Source of the DNA: Rhodoferax sp.
GTDB lineage: Bacteria > Pseudomonadota > Gammaproteobacteria > Burkholderiales > Burkholderiaceae_C
NCBI GenBank assembly: GCA_025358555.1
Contig: JANYJD010000286.1
Location: 1-32,193 of the forward strand
Reading direction: 5' to 3'
Length of the DNA: 32,193 nucleotides
Of this stretch, positions 24,943 through 32,193 are shown piece by piece. The translations under genes and the position numbers were made by a program. Positions within the stretch are counted from its first letter, which is position 1. Each line of letters begins with the position of its first letter. Under the pieces are notes generated by a model. The model was not told where the DNA came from. It ran no database searches and worked only from the letters and a program-made list of their open reading frames with translations.

Positions 24943-25119
24943 GTAAAACGTCTCCGTTAGGGGTGGGGCTTGAATGGATAGCAAGGAATTTTAGCTTTAA
25001 ATACTTTTCAGCCTTTGTCAACCGGGCGCAAAGCACCCCCGTTACGGATGAGCCTTCTGGTTTGTCAGGAGGGAAACTTCAAACTAACGCCTAACCCGCA
25101 CTCTCCCAAGGAAATTGAA

Positions 25120-25440
25120 ATGAACAAAGTTCTCGCCACCCTGATCGCCGGTCTGTTCGCTGTTGGCGCCTTTGCCCAGGCTCCTGCTGCTGCTCCCGCT
25201 GCCGCCGCTGCGCCTGCCGCTGCTGCTGCTCCGGCCGCCGCCGCCGCCAAGCCTATGGCTGCCGCCGCCGCTCCCGCTGCAAAAATGGACGCAAAGGCTG
25301 ATGCCAAGAAAATGAAGGCTGACAAAATGGCCGCTCGCAAGGCTGCCCGCGCTGAGAAAGCGGCTGCCTCGGCCAAAATGAAGGCTGACAAAATGGCTGC
25401 CAAGAAAGCCAAAATGGCTGACAAGCCTGCTGCCAAGTAA
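25120..25440 (+). CDS. Exported Ala/Lys-rich low-complexity protein
   Basis: A 106-residue protein with a signal peptide (MNKVLATLIAGLFAVGAFAQ). The mature part is an (A)nP-rich stretch to about residue 55, then repeats of the type KMKADKMAARKAARAEKAA, which look like a histone H1 tail. AAGGAAA near the start gives a good ribosome-binding site. Proteins of this kind are common in Comamonadaceae but I know no assigned function; binding to DNA, polyanions or the cell surface is possible. A terminator follows. Low complexity makes homology arguments weak. Confidence 0.8.
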   Translation: MNKVLATLIAGLFAVGAFAQAPAAAPAAAAAPAAAAAPAAAAAKPMAAAAAPAAKMDAKADAKKMKADKMAARKAARAEKAAASAKMKADKMAAKKAKMADKPAAK

Positions 25441-25490
25441 TTGCTTGCTAGCCGATGCGGTCGGGAAGCAATTCCTGACCCGTCGAAAAA

Positions 25491-25517
25491 ATGCCCGCCC
25501 CGTGCGGGTATTTTTTT
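25491..25517 (+). terminator. Rho-independent terminator
   Basis: ATGCCCGC pairs with GCGGGTAT around a short loop and is followed by seven T. It lies 50 bases after the Ala/Lys-rich gene. Confidence 0.85.
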
Positions 25518-25549
25518 GTCCGGATTCAACCTTGATTCACAATTGAGCC

Positions 25550-26020
25550 ATGAACCTCGCCACCATCAAGCCCGCCGCCATTGCAATTCTGTTGTTCAGC
25601 ACCGTGCTGACCGGCACCACACATGCGCAAGATGCGCCCCAAACCGATTTGCCAAAGGTCCGCCTGACTGCCGGCATCCACCAAATCAGCGCCCAGGTGG
25701 CGCAGAGCCCGCAGGAGCGCTCGGTCGGGCTGATGTTTCGCAAGGAAATGCCCCAGGCAGAAGGCATGCTCTTTATATTTGAGCAGCCCACGCAGCAGTG
25801 CTTCTGGATGAAAAACACGCTGCTGCCCTTGACGGCCGCGTTTGTGGCCGATGACGGCGTGGTCGTCAACCTGGCCGACATGAAGCCCCAGACTCTGGAC
25901 TCCCATTGCTCAGCCAAACCGGTGCGCTACGTGCTGGAGATGAACCAGGGCTGGTTTGCCAAGAAGGGCATCAAGGCGGGGGCCAGGCTGGGCGGCGCAC
26001 CATTCGAACCCGGGAAATGA
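25550..26020 (+). CDS. DUF192 family exported protein
   Basis: A 156-residue protein with a signal peptide (IAILLFSTVLTGTTHAQD). The DUF192 domain is complete: VAQSPQERSVGLMFRKEMPQ, GMLFIFEQPTQQCFWMKNTLLPL, AAFVADDGVVVNLADMKP, and YVLEMNQGWFAKKGIKAG. The family is periplasmic and of unknown function. The gene comes just after a terminator, so it probably has its own promoter, and it converges with sodB 54 bases away. Confidence 0.92.
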   Translation: MNLATIKPAAIAILLFSTVLTGTTHAQDAPQTDLPKVRLTAGIHQISAQVAQSPQERSVGLMFRKEMPQAEGMLFIFEQPTQQCFWMKNTLLPLTAAFVADDGVVVNLADMKPQTLDSHCSAKPVRYVLEMNQGWFAKKGIKAGARLGGAPFEPGK

Positions 26021-26074
26021 GCGACCTCGCTGTTGCGATGATTGCGTGCTAGATAGCCGCGATCCGGCGCGGAA

Positions 26075-26656
26075 TCAAGCGAAGTTGGTCTCGGCAAATC
26101 CCCAGTTCACCAGCTTGTCAAGAAAAGTCTCAACGAACTTGGGCCGCATGTTGCGGTAGTCGATGTAATAGGCGTGTTCCCACACGTCCACGGTCATCAG
26201 GGCCTTGTCTGCCGTGGTGAGCGGCGTGCCCGCAGCGCCGGTGTTGACGATGTCTACGGTGCCATCGGGCTTCTTGACAAGCCAGGTCCAGCCGGAGCCA
26301 AAATTGCCCACGGCTGATTTGACAAACGCTTCCTTGAACGCGGCATAGGTGCCCCACTTGGCCGTAATGGCCGCTGCCAGCTTGCCCGAAGGCTCGCCAC
26401 CGCCTGCAGGCTTCATGCAGCTCCAGAAGAAGGTGTGGTTCCAGATTTGCGCGGAATTGTTGTAGATGCCGCCGCTGGATTTTTTGATTATTTCTTCCAG
26501 CGTCATCTTTTCAAACTCGGTGCCCTTTTGCAGGTTGTTGAGGTTGGTGACGTAGGCGTTGTGGTGCTTGCCGTGGTGGTATTCCAGAGTTTCCTTGGAG
26601 TAATTCGGGGCCAGGGCGTCAATCGCGTAAGGCAGTGCGGGCAGGGTGTGTTCCAT
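26075..26656 (-). CDS. sodB: Superoxide dismutase [Fe]
   Basis: A cytoplasmic iron superoxide dismutase of 193 residues. The four metal ligands fall where expected: H27 (EYHHGKHH), H74 (WNHTFFW), D157 and H161 ([11 protein letters not shown]). Gln70 in SAQIWNH is the position that marks the Fe type over the Mn type. GAGGAAA precedes the ATG. The neighbours, a DUF192 gene and xseA, do not suggest an operon partner beyond the general Comamonadaceae order. Confidence 0.96.
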   Translation of the reverse strand: MEHTLPALPYAIDALAPNYSKETLEYHHGKHHNAYVTNLNNLQKGTEFEKMTLEEIIKKSSGGIYNNSAQIWNHTFFWSCMKPAGGGEPSGKLAAAITAKWGTYAAFKEAFVKSAVGNFGSGWTWLVKKPDGTVDIVNTGAAGTPLTTADKALMTVDVWEHAYYIDYRNMRPKFVETFLDKLVNWGFAETNFA

Positions 26657-26790
26657 GATTTCCTCGTGAGTGGTTTGTTTGGGCTCATGATTGTAGGAAG
26701 TTTAGAAAAAGGTTATCTGGCGCGGGTCGGAACCCGGCTGGCCAACGGTGACAGCCCGCCACAGGCGCTCGGTCGCCCCGCCGCAGGCGC

Positions 26791-28230
26791 TCAAAGCCCC
26801 TCAGAGACGGTTGCAACCCTCAAATCAAGCGTGCCATCCGCCAGCGTGGCCCGAACGGCTTGGGCTGGATGGGCTTGGCGCACGCTGGTGATGGCGTGCC
26901 CTTGCGCGTCCGCCAGCCAGGCGTAGCCGCGCTGCAAAACCAGCGACGGGTCCAGCAGACCCAGGCGCAGCGAGGCCCGCGCCAGCCGCTCCTGCTGGCG
27001 CGCCAGTCCCCGCTGCATGCTAGCTGACAATTGTGTCTGTAGCCCTTGTGTATCATGCTTACTCTGCTTCAAAAATTGAAGCGACGCAAACTTCAGCCGC
27101 TGCGCCGAAGCGGCCAGCCGCAGGCGTTGCCGGGCCGCCAGGGCAGACGGCCGCCCCAGCCGGGACGCCGCGCCATCCAGCCGCTGGTGCTGGCTGTCGA
27201 TTCGCCGCAGCACCGCGTCCTGCAGGCGGCCCTCAACGGCTTCCAGAGTCCCCAGCCAGGCGTCACGCGGCTGGGTCACCAGCTCGGCAGCAGCGGTGGG
27301 TGTGGGCGCCCGCAGGTCGGCCACAAAATCGGCGATGGTGAAGTCGGTTTCATGGCCAATGCCGGTCACCACCGGCACCGGGCTCTGGGCGATGACGCGG
27401 GCCAGTTGCTCGTCGTTGAAGGCCCATAAATCGTCAATCGAGCCGCCACCGCGCACCAGCAGGATGACGTCAAGGATGACTTCGGCAGTGAAGTTTGGGG
27501 TGACGTTAGGGTTTATGTTTGCGCCCGCGTCAAAGGCCGCACTGCGCGTAAACAAGTCCGGACTGGCATTCTTACCATTTCTATGACACAAATCGGCCTC
27601 TAGCCCTCGTCCACTATGCGTAAGAAGATATAAATTAGATAGCGCACGCATGATCTCCCCCGGCGCGCTGCTGCCCTGCACCAGTGCTGGTGCCACCACC
27701 ACCGGAATGTGCGGCACACGCCGACGCAGCGCGGCTACCACATCATGCAGGGCCGCCGCGTTGAGCGATGTCACCACGCCAATGCCGAGCGGCATCACCG
27801 GCAAGGCGCGCTTGCGGCTTTGCTCAAACAGGCCTTGCGCCTCCAGCTTGGCCTTGAGTTTCAAAAACTGCTCAAACAGCGCGCCCTGCCCGGCCCGGCT
27901 CATGGATTCGACGATCATCTGCAAATCGCCACGCGGGCCGTACACATCCAGCCGGCCGCGCACCTCGACCAGTTCGCCGTCACGCGGGGCGAAATCCAGC
28001 AGGCTGGCCGCGCGGCGGAACATGGCGCAGCGGATTTGCCCGCTGTTGCGGCCGTCCTGGTCTTTGAGCGAGAAGTAGCAATGCCCGCTGGGCGCACGCG
28101 AGAAGCCCGAAACCTCGCCGCGCACCGCAGCCGGGTTGAACCGCGCATCCAGCGCGTCAGCAATGGCGCGGCACAGCGCGCCAACTTGCCAGATTCGCGG
28201 CGTAATTGCAGGGTGGTCCGGCTCAGACAT
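26791..28230 (-). CDS. xseA: Exodeoxyribonuclease VII large subunit
   Basis: XseA forms exonuclease VII with XseB and degrades single-stranded DNA. I chose the ATG at 28230 (MSEPDHPAITPRIWQVG), giving 479 residues; the frame runs farther up without family support. The OB-fold part (EVSGFSRAPSGHCYFSLKD) and the catalytic core (VVTSLNAAALHDVVAAL, LVRGGGSIDDLWAFNDE, TGIGHETDFTIAD) are present. Compared with the family, about 50 extra residues (200-250) lie between the 'RALSNLY' helix and VILLVRGGGS. Part of them is a copy of a dispersed repeat. A second repeat-like patch falls in the coiled-coil region. All catalytic motifs remain in frame, so the enzyme is probably active. Confidence 0.93.
   Translation of the reverse strand: MSEPDHPAITPRIWQVGALCRAIADALDARFNPAAVRGEVSGFSRAPSGHCYFSLKDQDGRNSGQIRCAMFRRAASLLDFAPRDGELVEVRGRLDVYGPRGDLQMIVESMSRAGQGALFEQFLKLKAKLEAQGLFEQSRKRALPVMPLGIGVVTSLNAAALHDVVAALRRRVPHIPVVVAPALVQGSSAPGEIMRALSNLYLLTHSGRGLEADLCHRNGKNASPDLFTRSAAFDAGANINPNVTPNFTAEVILDVILLVRGGGSIDDLWAFNDEQLARVIAQSPVPVVTGIGHETDFTIADFVADLRAPTPTAAAELVTQPRDAWLGTLEAVEGRLQDAVLRRIDSQHQRLDGAASRLGRPSALAARQRLRLAASAQRLKFASLQFLKQSKHDTQGLQTQLSASMQRGLARQQERLARASLRLGLLDPSLVLQRGYAWLADAQGHAITSVRQAHPAQAVRATLADGTLDLRVATVSEGL
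27027..27075 (-). repeat. Degenerate dispersed-repeat copy inside xseA (coiled-coil part)
   Basis: Read on the minus strand this patch ends with AAGGGCTACAGACA, close to the AGGGCTAGAGGC end of the copies at 17715 and 27596. The upstream half aligns less well. It encodes residues about 386-402 of XseA. Confidence 0.45.
27596..27632 (-). repeat. Dispersed repeat copy inserted in frame in xseA
   Basis: 37 bases that match the copy at 17715-17751 at 30 positions without gaps, in the same orientation relative to its host gene. It codes for residues about 200-212 of XseA (THSGRGLEA) within the extra segment. Confidence 0.75.
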
Positions 28231-28572
28231 GAGCTTGGGCGGGCTTTTGCGCCGCATCAGGGGTGCAAGTGCTCCACAGGCCAGCCAATCGGGTGCCTGA
28301 ACCGGAAAAACCACTCAAAACGCACGGGTTTCCGTCACAAACCGTTGATTTCATTCAACTTATTCCTGCTTAATTCGTCATCGATCTGTCACAAGGCTGC
28401 GTGGATGCGGGCTGGCGGCTCGCGCCGCCCAAGTTCTTCACAAAGTTATCCACAGTTTTTGTGGGTTGGCGGTGGCGAGCCGGGCGTTTCCGGTGCCGAC
28501 CTTCGCGCGGGTAAAAACGATCTCCGTGTGGGCCATAATCGCCAAGCGTTTCATCACTCGCGAAGGGTTCCT
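28231..28572. other. Divergent intergenic region with a DnaA-box sequence
   Basis: The 342 bases separate xseA and exbB, which diverge. The frame of xseA stays open for part of it but with no family match. A perfect DnaA-box sequence TTATCCACA lies at 28446-28454 and overlaps a small hairpin CCACA-GTTTT-TGTGG. A single box is not an origin. CATAAT at 28534-28539 may be the -10 box for exbB, but I see no good -35 box. Confidence 0.5.
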
Positions 28573-29202
28573 TTGTTTTCCATCATACAAGCCGCAGGCT
28601 GGCCCATCTGGCCGCTGGTTGCCTGCTCGATTTTGGCCATGGCGCTCATCATTGAGCGTTTCCTGAGCCTCAAAACCGCCAAAGTTGCACCCCCCAACTT
28701 GCTCGAAGAAGCGCTCAGCGTGTCGCGCACCTCGGTGCCGTCGGTCGATGTGGTGTCTCAACTGGAGCAAAACTCGGCGCTGGGCGAGGTGCTGGCCAGC
28801 GGTTTTCGCGCGCTGAACATCAACCCGCGCTGCTCTGAGGCCGATTTGCGCGCCACGATGGAAGGAACCGGCCGCGTCGTCGCGCACCGGCTGGAGCGCT
28901 ATCTGAACGCGCTGGCCACGATTGCCTCCGCCGCGCCGCTGATGGGGCTGTTTGGCACGGTGGTGGGCATGATCGAGATTTTTGGCTCGCAGTCGCCTGC
29001 CGGTGGGGCCACCGGAGGCAACCCGGCGCAACTGGCGCATGGCATCTCGGTGGCTCTGTACAACACCGCGTTCGGGCTGATCATCGCCATCCCGTCGCTG
29101 ATTTTCTGGCGCTATTTCCGTGCGCGGGTGGATGGGTATTTGCTGACACTGGAACTGGCTTCCGAGCGCCTGGTGCGGCATCTCAACGCGTTGAGGAAAT
29201 GA
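28573..29202 (+). CDS. exbB: MotA/TolQ/ExbB proton channel family protein
   Basis: Inner-membrane proton channel subunit of the ExbB/TolQ family, 209 residues. The start is a TTG at 28573, with AAGGG upstream; no ATG exists in a sensible place, and translation from TTG gives the family opening MFSIIQAAGWPIWPL. Three membrane segments are visible: residues about 10-28, 112-138 (ASAAPLMGLFGTVVGMIEIF, the signature loop) and 155-180 (ISVALYNTAFGLIIAIPSLIF). exbD follows one base later. With the next genes for lipid A and KDO it starts an envelope cluster. TonB-linked energy transfer or lipid transport support are both possible roles. Confidence 0.9.
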   Translation: MFSIIQAAGWPIWPLVACSILAMALIIERFLSLKTAKVAPPNLLEEALSVSRTSVPSVDVVSQLEQNSALGEVLASGFRALNINPRCSEADLRATMEGTGRVVAHRLERYLNALATIASAAPLMGLFGTVVGMIEIFGSQSPAGGATGGNPAQLAHGISVALYNTAFGLIIAIPSLIFWRYFRARVDGYLLTLELASERLVRHLNALRK

Positions 29203-29203
29203 A

Positions 29204-29632
29204 TTGAATTTCCGCCCCCGCCAGAAAGAAGAGCCCGAGATCAACCTGATCCCATTCATTGATGTGCTGCTGGTGGTGCTGATCTTTTTAATGCTGTCCA
29301 CCACCTACAGCAAGTTCACCGAATTGCAGCTCAAGCTACCGGTGGCCGATGCCGACGCGCAGCGCGATTACCCAAAAGAACTGCTGGTGACGGTGAGCAG
29401 TGACGGCGATTACGGCGTGAACCGGGTGGCGGTGCAAGGGCGCAGTGTCGAAGCTCTGTCGGCCGCGCTGCTGGACGCTGCCAAGGCCGGCAAAGATTCG
29501 GTGGTGGTCATCACCGCCGATGCCTCTGCGCGCCATCAGGCCGTCATCACGGTGATGGAGGCGGCCAGGCGCAGCGGCCTGACGCAAATCACGTTTGCCA
29601 CGCAGTCCACGGCATCGTCCGGGAAGAAGTAA
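29204..29632 (+). CDS. exbD: ExbD/TolR family protein
   Basis: Partner of ExbB, 142 residues, with one N-terminal membrane helix. The start is a TTG at 29204 with GAGGAA ahead, overlapping the end of exbB closely. The family pattern is clear: [26 protein letters not shown], with the functionally key Asp in [12 protein letters not shown], and a periplasmic domain to TQITFATQS. Both this gene and exbB start with TTG, which is uncommon and could keep expression low. Confidence 0.92.
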   Translation: MNFRPRQKEEPEINLIPFIDVLLVVLIFLMLSTTYSKFTELQLKLPVADADAQRDYPKELLVTVSSDGDYGVNRVAVQGRSVEALSAALLDAAKAGKDSVVVITADASARHQAVITVMEAARRSGLTQITFATQSTASSGKK

Positions 29633-29636
29633 ACCC

Positions 29637-30662
29637 GTGGCCGCCCTGGCACAGGCGTGGCATCGTCGCGGCCTGCTGGCGTGGCTGCTTTGGCCCATCT
29701 CCCTGCTGTACGGCTTTGCCGTCGCGGTGCGGCGCTGGCAATTCAGGGAAGGCATCCAGGAGACTTGGCGCGCACCCGTTCGCGTGATCGTGGTCGGCAA
29801 TGTGGTCGCAGGCGGCGCTGGCAAAACACCCGTGGTCATGGCGCTGGTCAAGCACTTGCAGGGGCGCGGCCTGAAGGTGGGCGTGGTGTCCCGCGGTTAC
29901 GGGCGCAGCGCGCGTGACTGCCGCGAGGTGCTGGCCAGCGGCACTGCCCAGGACGTGGGTGACGAGCCGCTTTTGATCCAGCGCGTGACGAATGCGCCCG
30001 TGTTTGTTGCCAGCAGGCGCGTTGAAGCGGCACAGGCCTTGCTGGCAAAGTATCCCGAGACCCAGGTGATCGTGTCTGACGATGGACTTCAGCACTACGC
30101 TTTGCAGCGCGATCTTGAAATCTGCGTTTTTGACGACCGTGGCATTGGCAACGGTTTTTTGCTGCCTGCAGGGCCGTTGCGCGAACCCTGGCCGCGCAGG
30201 CCTTTGCAAAGCAGAACAACCAAGGCGTACCCGCCGGGTGGCCTTCTGTGGCCCCCCACCCAAACCCTGCTGCTGCACACCGGACAGCGCCCTGCGTTCA
30301 ACGGTGGCTTCCAGGCGAAGCGCGCCCTGGCCACCCACGCCGTGCGCAGCGATGGCAGCACGGTGCCACTGGCCGGGTTGCGCGGCCAGCCGCTGGCGGC
30401 GGTCGCGGGCATTGCCAACCCCGCGCAGTTTTTTGACATGCTGCGCGGCCAGGGCCTCACACTTGCCGACACCGAGTCGCTACCAGATCACTACAATTTT
30501 AATAGCTGGTTATGCAATTGGGACGATGGCTACAGCCTGATTTGCACCGAAAAAGACGCTGCAAAGCTGTGGCGCACGCATCCGCAGGCGCTGGCGGTGC
30601 CGTTGGTGGTGACACTCGATGCCGCGTTTCTGGCAATGGTTGACGCCGCCACGGCCACATGA
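29637..30662 (+). CDS. lpxK: Tetraacyldisaccharide 4'-kinase
   Basis: LpxK phosphorylates the lipid A disaccharide at the 4' position on the inner membrane. From the GTG at 29637 it has 341 residues, with an N-terminal membrane-associated helix ([19 protein letters not shown]). Visible are Walker [12 protein letters not shown] (54-64), [20 protein letters not shown] (catalytic Asp region), and [12 protein letters not shown] near 301-312. Two patches look foreign: residues about 189-210, where the family usually has only a few residues between PWPR and LHTG, and residues 288-300, which coincide with a dispersed repeat. Both keep the frame. Confidence 0.92.
   Translation: MAALAQAWHRRGLLAWLLWPISLLYGFAVAVRRWQFREGIQETWRAPVRVIVVGNVVAGGAGKTPVVMALVKHLQGRGLKVGVVSRGYGRSARDCREVLASGTAQDVGDEPLLIQRVTNAPVFVASRRVEAAQALLAKYPETQVIVSDDGLQHYALQRDLEICVFDDRGIGNGFLLPAGPLREPWPRRPLQSRTTKAYPPGGLLWPPTQTLLLHTGQRPAFNGGFQAKRALATHAVRSDGSTVPLAGLRGQPLAAVAGIANPAQFFDMLRGQGLTLADTESLPDHYNFNSWLCNWDDGYSLICTEKDAAKLWRTHPQALAVPLVVTLDAAFLAMVDAATAT
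30500..30536 (+). repeat. Dispersed repeat copy inside lpxK
   Basis: AATAGCTGGTTATGCAATTG and the following GGGACGATGGCTACAG align without gaps to the copy at 17715 (read on the minus strand), at roughly 26 of 37 positions. It codes for residues 288-300 of LpxK, just before the conserved TEKDA motif. Confidence 0.55.
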
Positions 30663-30691
30663 TTGATCTGCCCAAAAGTTATCATCCTCCC

Positions 30692-30874
30692 ATGGACATA
30701 CGACTTCTTGAACTGCTGGTTTGCCCAGTCACCAAAGGCCCGCTGGAATACGACCGCGAAAAGCAGGAGCTGACCTCGCGCAGCGCGCGCCTGGCCTACC
30801 CGGTGCGCGACGGCATTCCCATCATGCTGGAGACCGAGGCCAGGACCCTCACAGACGAGGAACTCGGGCTGTGA
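30692..30874 (+). CDS. Trm112 family protein
   Basis: A 60-residue protein of the Trm112/YcaR family, from the ATG at 30692 ([20 protein letters not shown]). An ATG at 30659 overlapping the lpxK stop would add 11 residues not seen in the family. The domain shows [30 protein letters not shown] and an acidic end. Only one Cys remains of the possible zinc site, as in other bacterial members. In this gene order, between lpxK and kdsB, it is conserved across proteobacteria; its role may be as a methyltransferase partner. Confidence 0.92.
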   Translation: MDIRLLELLVCPVTKGPLEYDREKQELTSRSARLAYPVRDGIPIMLETEARTLTDEELGL

Positions 30875-31803
30875 GCTTCACCATCCTCATCCCCGCCCGG
30901 CTGGCCTCCACGCGCCTGCCAAACAAGCCGCTGGCCGACATTGCGGGCGTGCCCATGATTGTGCGGGTGGCCCAGCGCGTGCAGACCAGCCCCGCTTTGC
31001 ACCCTGAAACACGCACCGGCAATCAGGGCACCAGCCCCGCTACCCCCGCTACCCCCGCCACCCCCGCCACCCCCGCCACCCCCGCGACCCACGCGACGCC
31101 CCGCGTGGTGGTAGCAGGCGACAGCCCCGAAATAATCTCAGCCTGCCAAGCCCATGGCGTTGAAGCGGTGCTGACGCGCACCGACCACGCCAGCGGCAGC
31201 GACCGCCTGGCCGAGGCCTGCGACATTTTGGGCCTGGCGGACGACGCGATTGTGGTCAACGTGCAGGGCGACGAGCCGCTGATGGACCCGTCCCTCCCCC
31301 ATGCCGTGGCCCAACTGCTGGCTGATGCGCCAGAAGCCAGCATGAGCACCGCTGCGCACGCCATCGATCTGCTAGCCGACTACAACAATCCCAACGTGGT
31401 GAAGGTGGTGCTGGACGCGCGCGGCATGGCGCTGTACTTCAGCCGCGCGCCGATTCCGGTGGCGCGCGACCTGCCCGGCCAAGCTTGGTGGCAAAGCGCC
31501 GCAACGCAAAGCACAACCCGAGGCACAAACACCACTGCAAGCAATATCTCCAGCGCCACTCGCCGCGCCATGCTCGCCGCAGCCCCCTTGCGCCACATCG
31601 GCATTTACGGCTACCGCGCCGGTTTTCTGCGCCTGTTCCCCGCGCTGTCTGCGGCCCCGGTTGAGATTACCGAGGCGCTGGAGCAACTGCGCGCCATGTG
31701 GCACGGCCACCGCATTGCCGTGCATGTGACGGCGCACGCGCCCGGGCCAGGCGTGGACACGCCGGATGACCTGGCTCGGGTGCGCAAACTTTTCGCGCTT
31801 TGA
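30871..31803 (+). CDS. kdsB: 3-deoxy-manno-octulosonate cytidylyltransferase
   Basis: KdsB activates KDO to CMP-KDO for the lipopolysaccharide core. The GTG at 30871 overlaps the trm112 stop as GTGA. Family motifs are present: [74 protein letters not shown]. At 310 residues it is about 60 longer than usual. The extra length lies in two places: residues about 45-75, where a 9-bp tandem repeat encodes ATP-ATP-type units, and a Thr/Ser-rich loop near residues 208-230 ([20 protein letters not shown]). Both are in loops, so activity is likely kept. Confidence 0.93.
   Translation: MSFTILIPARLASTRLPNKPLADIAGVPMIVRVAQRVQTSPALHPETRTGNQGTSPATPATPATPATPATPATHATPRVVVAGDSPEIISACQAHGVEAVLTRTDHASGSDRLAEACDILGLADDAIVVNVQGDEPLMDPSLPHAVAQLLADAPEASMSTAAHAIDLLADYNNPNVVKVVLDARGMALYFSRAPIPVARDLPGQAWWQSAATQSTTRGTNTTASNISSATRRAMLAAAPLRHIGIYGYRAGFLRLFPALSAAPVEITEALEQLRAMWHGHRIAVHVTAHAPGPGVDTPDDLARVRKLFAL
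31036..31098 (+). repeat. 9-bp tandem repeat in kdsB
   Basis: Seven units of the form CCCGCYACC, the last two degenerate, encode repeats of Ala-Thr-Pro. Because the unit is nine bases, gain or loss of units keeps the reading frame. Confidence 0.9.

Positions 31804-32193
<390 letters not shown>

Noticed and set aside
25015-25090. Cyclic-di-GMP riboswitch-like words (GCGCAAAGC ... GTTACGGATG) upstream of the Ala/Lys-rich gene
   Set aside because: The spacing is far too short and the other conserved helices of the GEMM-I class are absent; chance similarity is more likely.
28446-28454. Perfect DnaA box, TTATCCACA, considered as part of an origin
   Set aside because: It is a single box, with no AT-rich unwinding region and no dnaA, dnaN or partition genes nearby.
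27709-28572. Long plus-strand open frame continuing upstream of exbB
   Set aside because: It runs antisense through xseA, has no family match and no ribosome-binding site, and the ExbB family begins at the TTG at 28573.
31036-31098. Regular repeats considered as a CRISPR-like array
   Set aside because: Units are contiguous, 9 bases long and lie within the kdsB reading frame with no spacers; it is a tandem repeat.

Overview
The window reads as chromosome of a betaproteobacterium of the Burkholderiales, most likely Comamonadaceae close to Rhodoferax or Polaromonas. The reasons are a Bug-type tripartite tricarboxylate receptor, a phasin, the clpS/clpA and icd neighbourhoods, the exbB-exbD-lpxK-trm112-kdsB-adk block, high GC, and a dispersed repeat family that I associate with this family. 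The genus is inference.

Layout: 1-1795 is a small accessory patch: an antitoxin-like ORF, an orphan ORF, truncated parE and integrase remnants, and a DUF3592 membrane protein. 2171-3157 is a 2-hydroxyacid dehydrogenase. 3186-10975 is a defence island, all on the minus strand, flanked by two near-identical 28-bp direct repeats. In transcription order it holds an hsdM-hsdS chimeric remnant, a reverse transcriptase of the Abi/unknown-group type, a previously invisible 33-codon ORF, an XRE-ImmA metalloprotease with a DUF4411 PIN-like partner, a second hsdS tail joined to an hsdR-like start, mazEF, phd-PIN, and an intact hsdR. Full methyltransferase and specificity genes are missing, so hsdR is an orphan. 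The pieces fit a collapse of two tandem hsdM-hsdS-accessory-hsdR operons into one.

11000-15549 is metabolic, all on the minus strand: pncB coupled to a NhaD-type antiporter, a nitroreductase, and a histone-deacetylase-like hydrolase. 15634-16564 is a phasin gene with a palindrome-flanked promoter and a highly structured 3' RNA that ends in a strong terminator. 16564-20599 holds a long inverted repeat, a Bug receptor whose signal-peptide start lies in a dispersed repeat, a patatin-like lipoprotein, a Fur-box-preceded ferric iron binding protein, and a DUF1499 protein.

20596-26656 is housekeeping: clpA, clpS, icd, an Ala/Lys-rich exported protein, a DUF192 protein and sodB. 26791-32193 holds xseA, and divergently exbB-exbD-lpxK-trm112-kdsB, then the start of adk. 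xseA, lpxK and the Bug receptor carry copies of a dispersed repeat inside their reading frames, and kdsB carries a 9-bp tandem repeat that encodes an Ala-Thr-Pro run. The main points of interest are the collapsed restriction island with its reverse transcriptase and hidden small gene, the candidate structured RNA after the phasin gene, and the reading-frame-embedded repeats.
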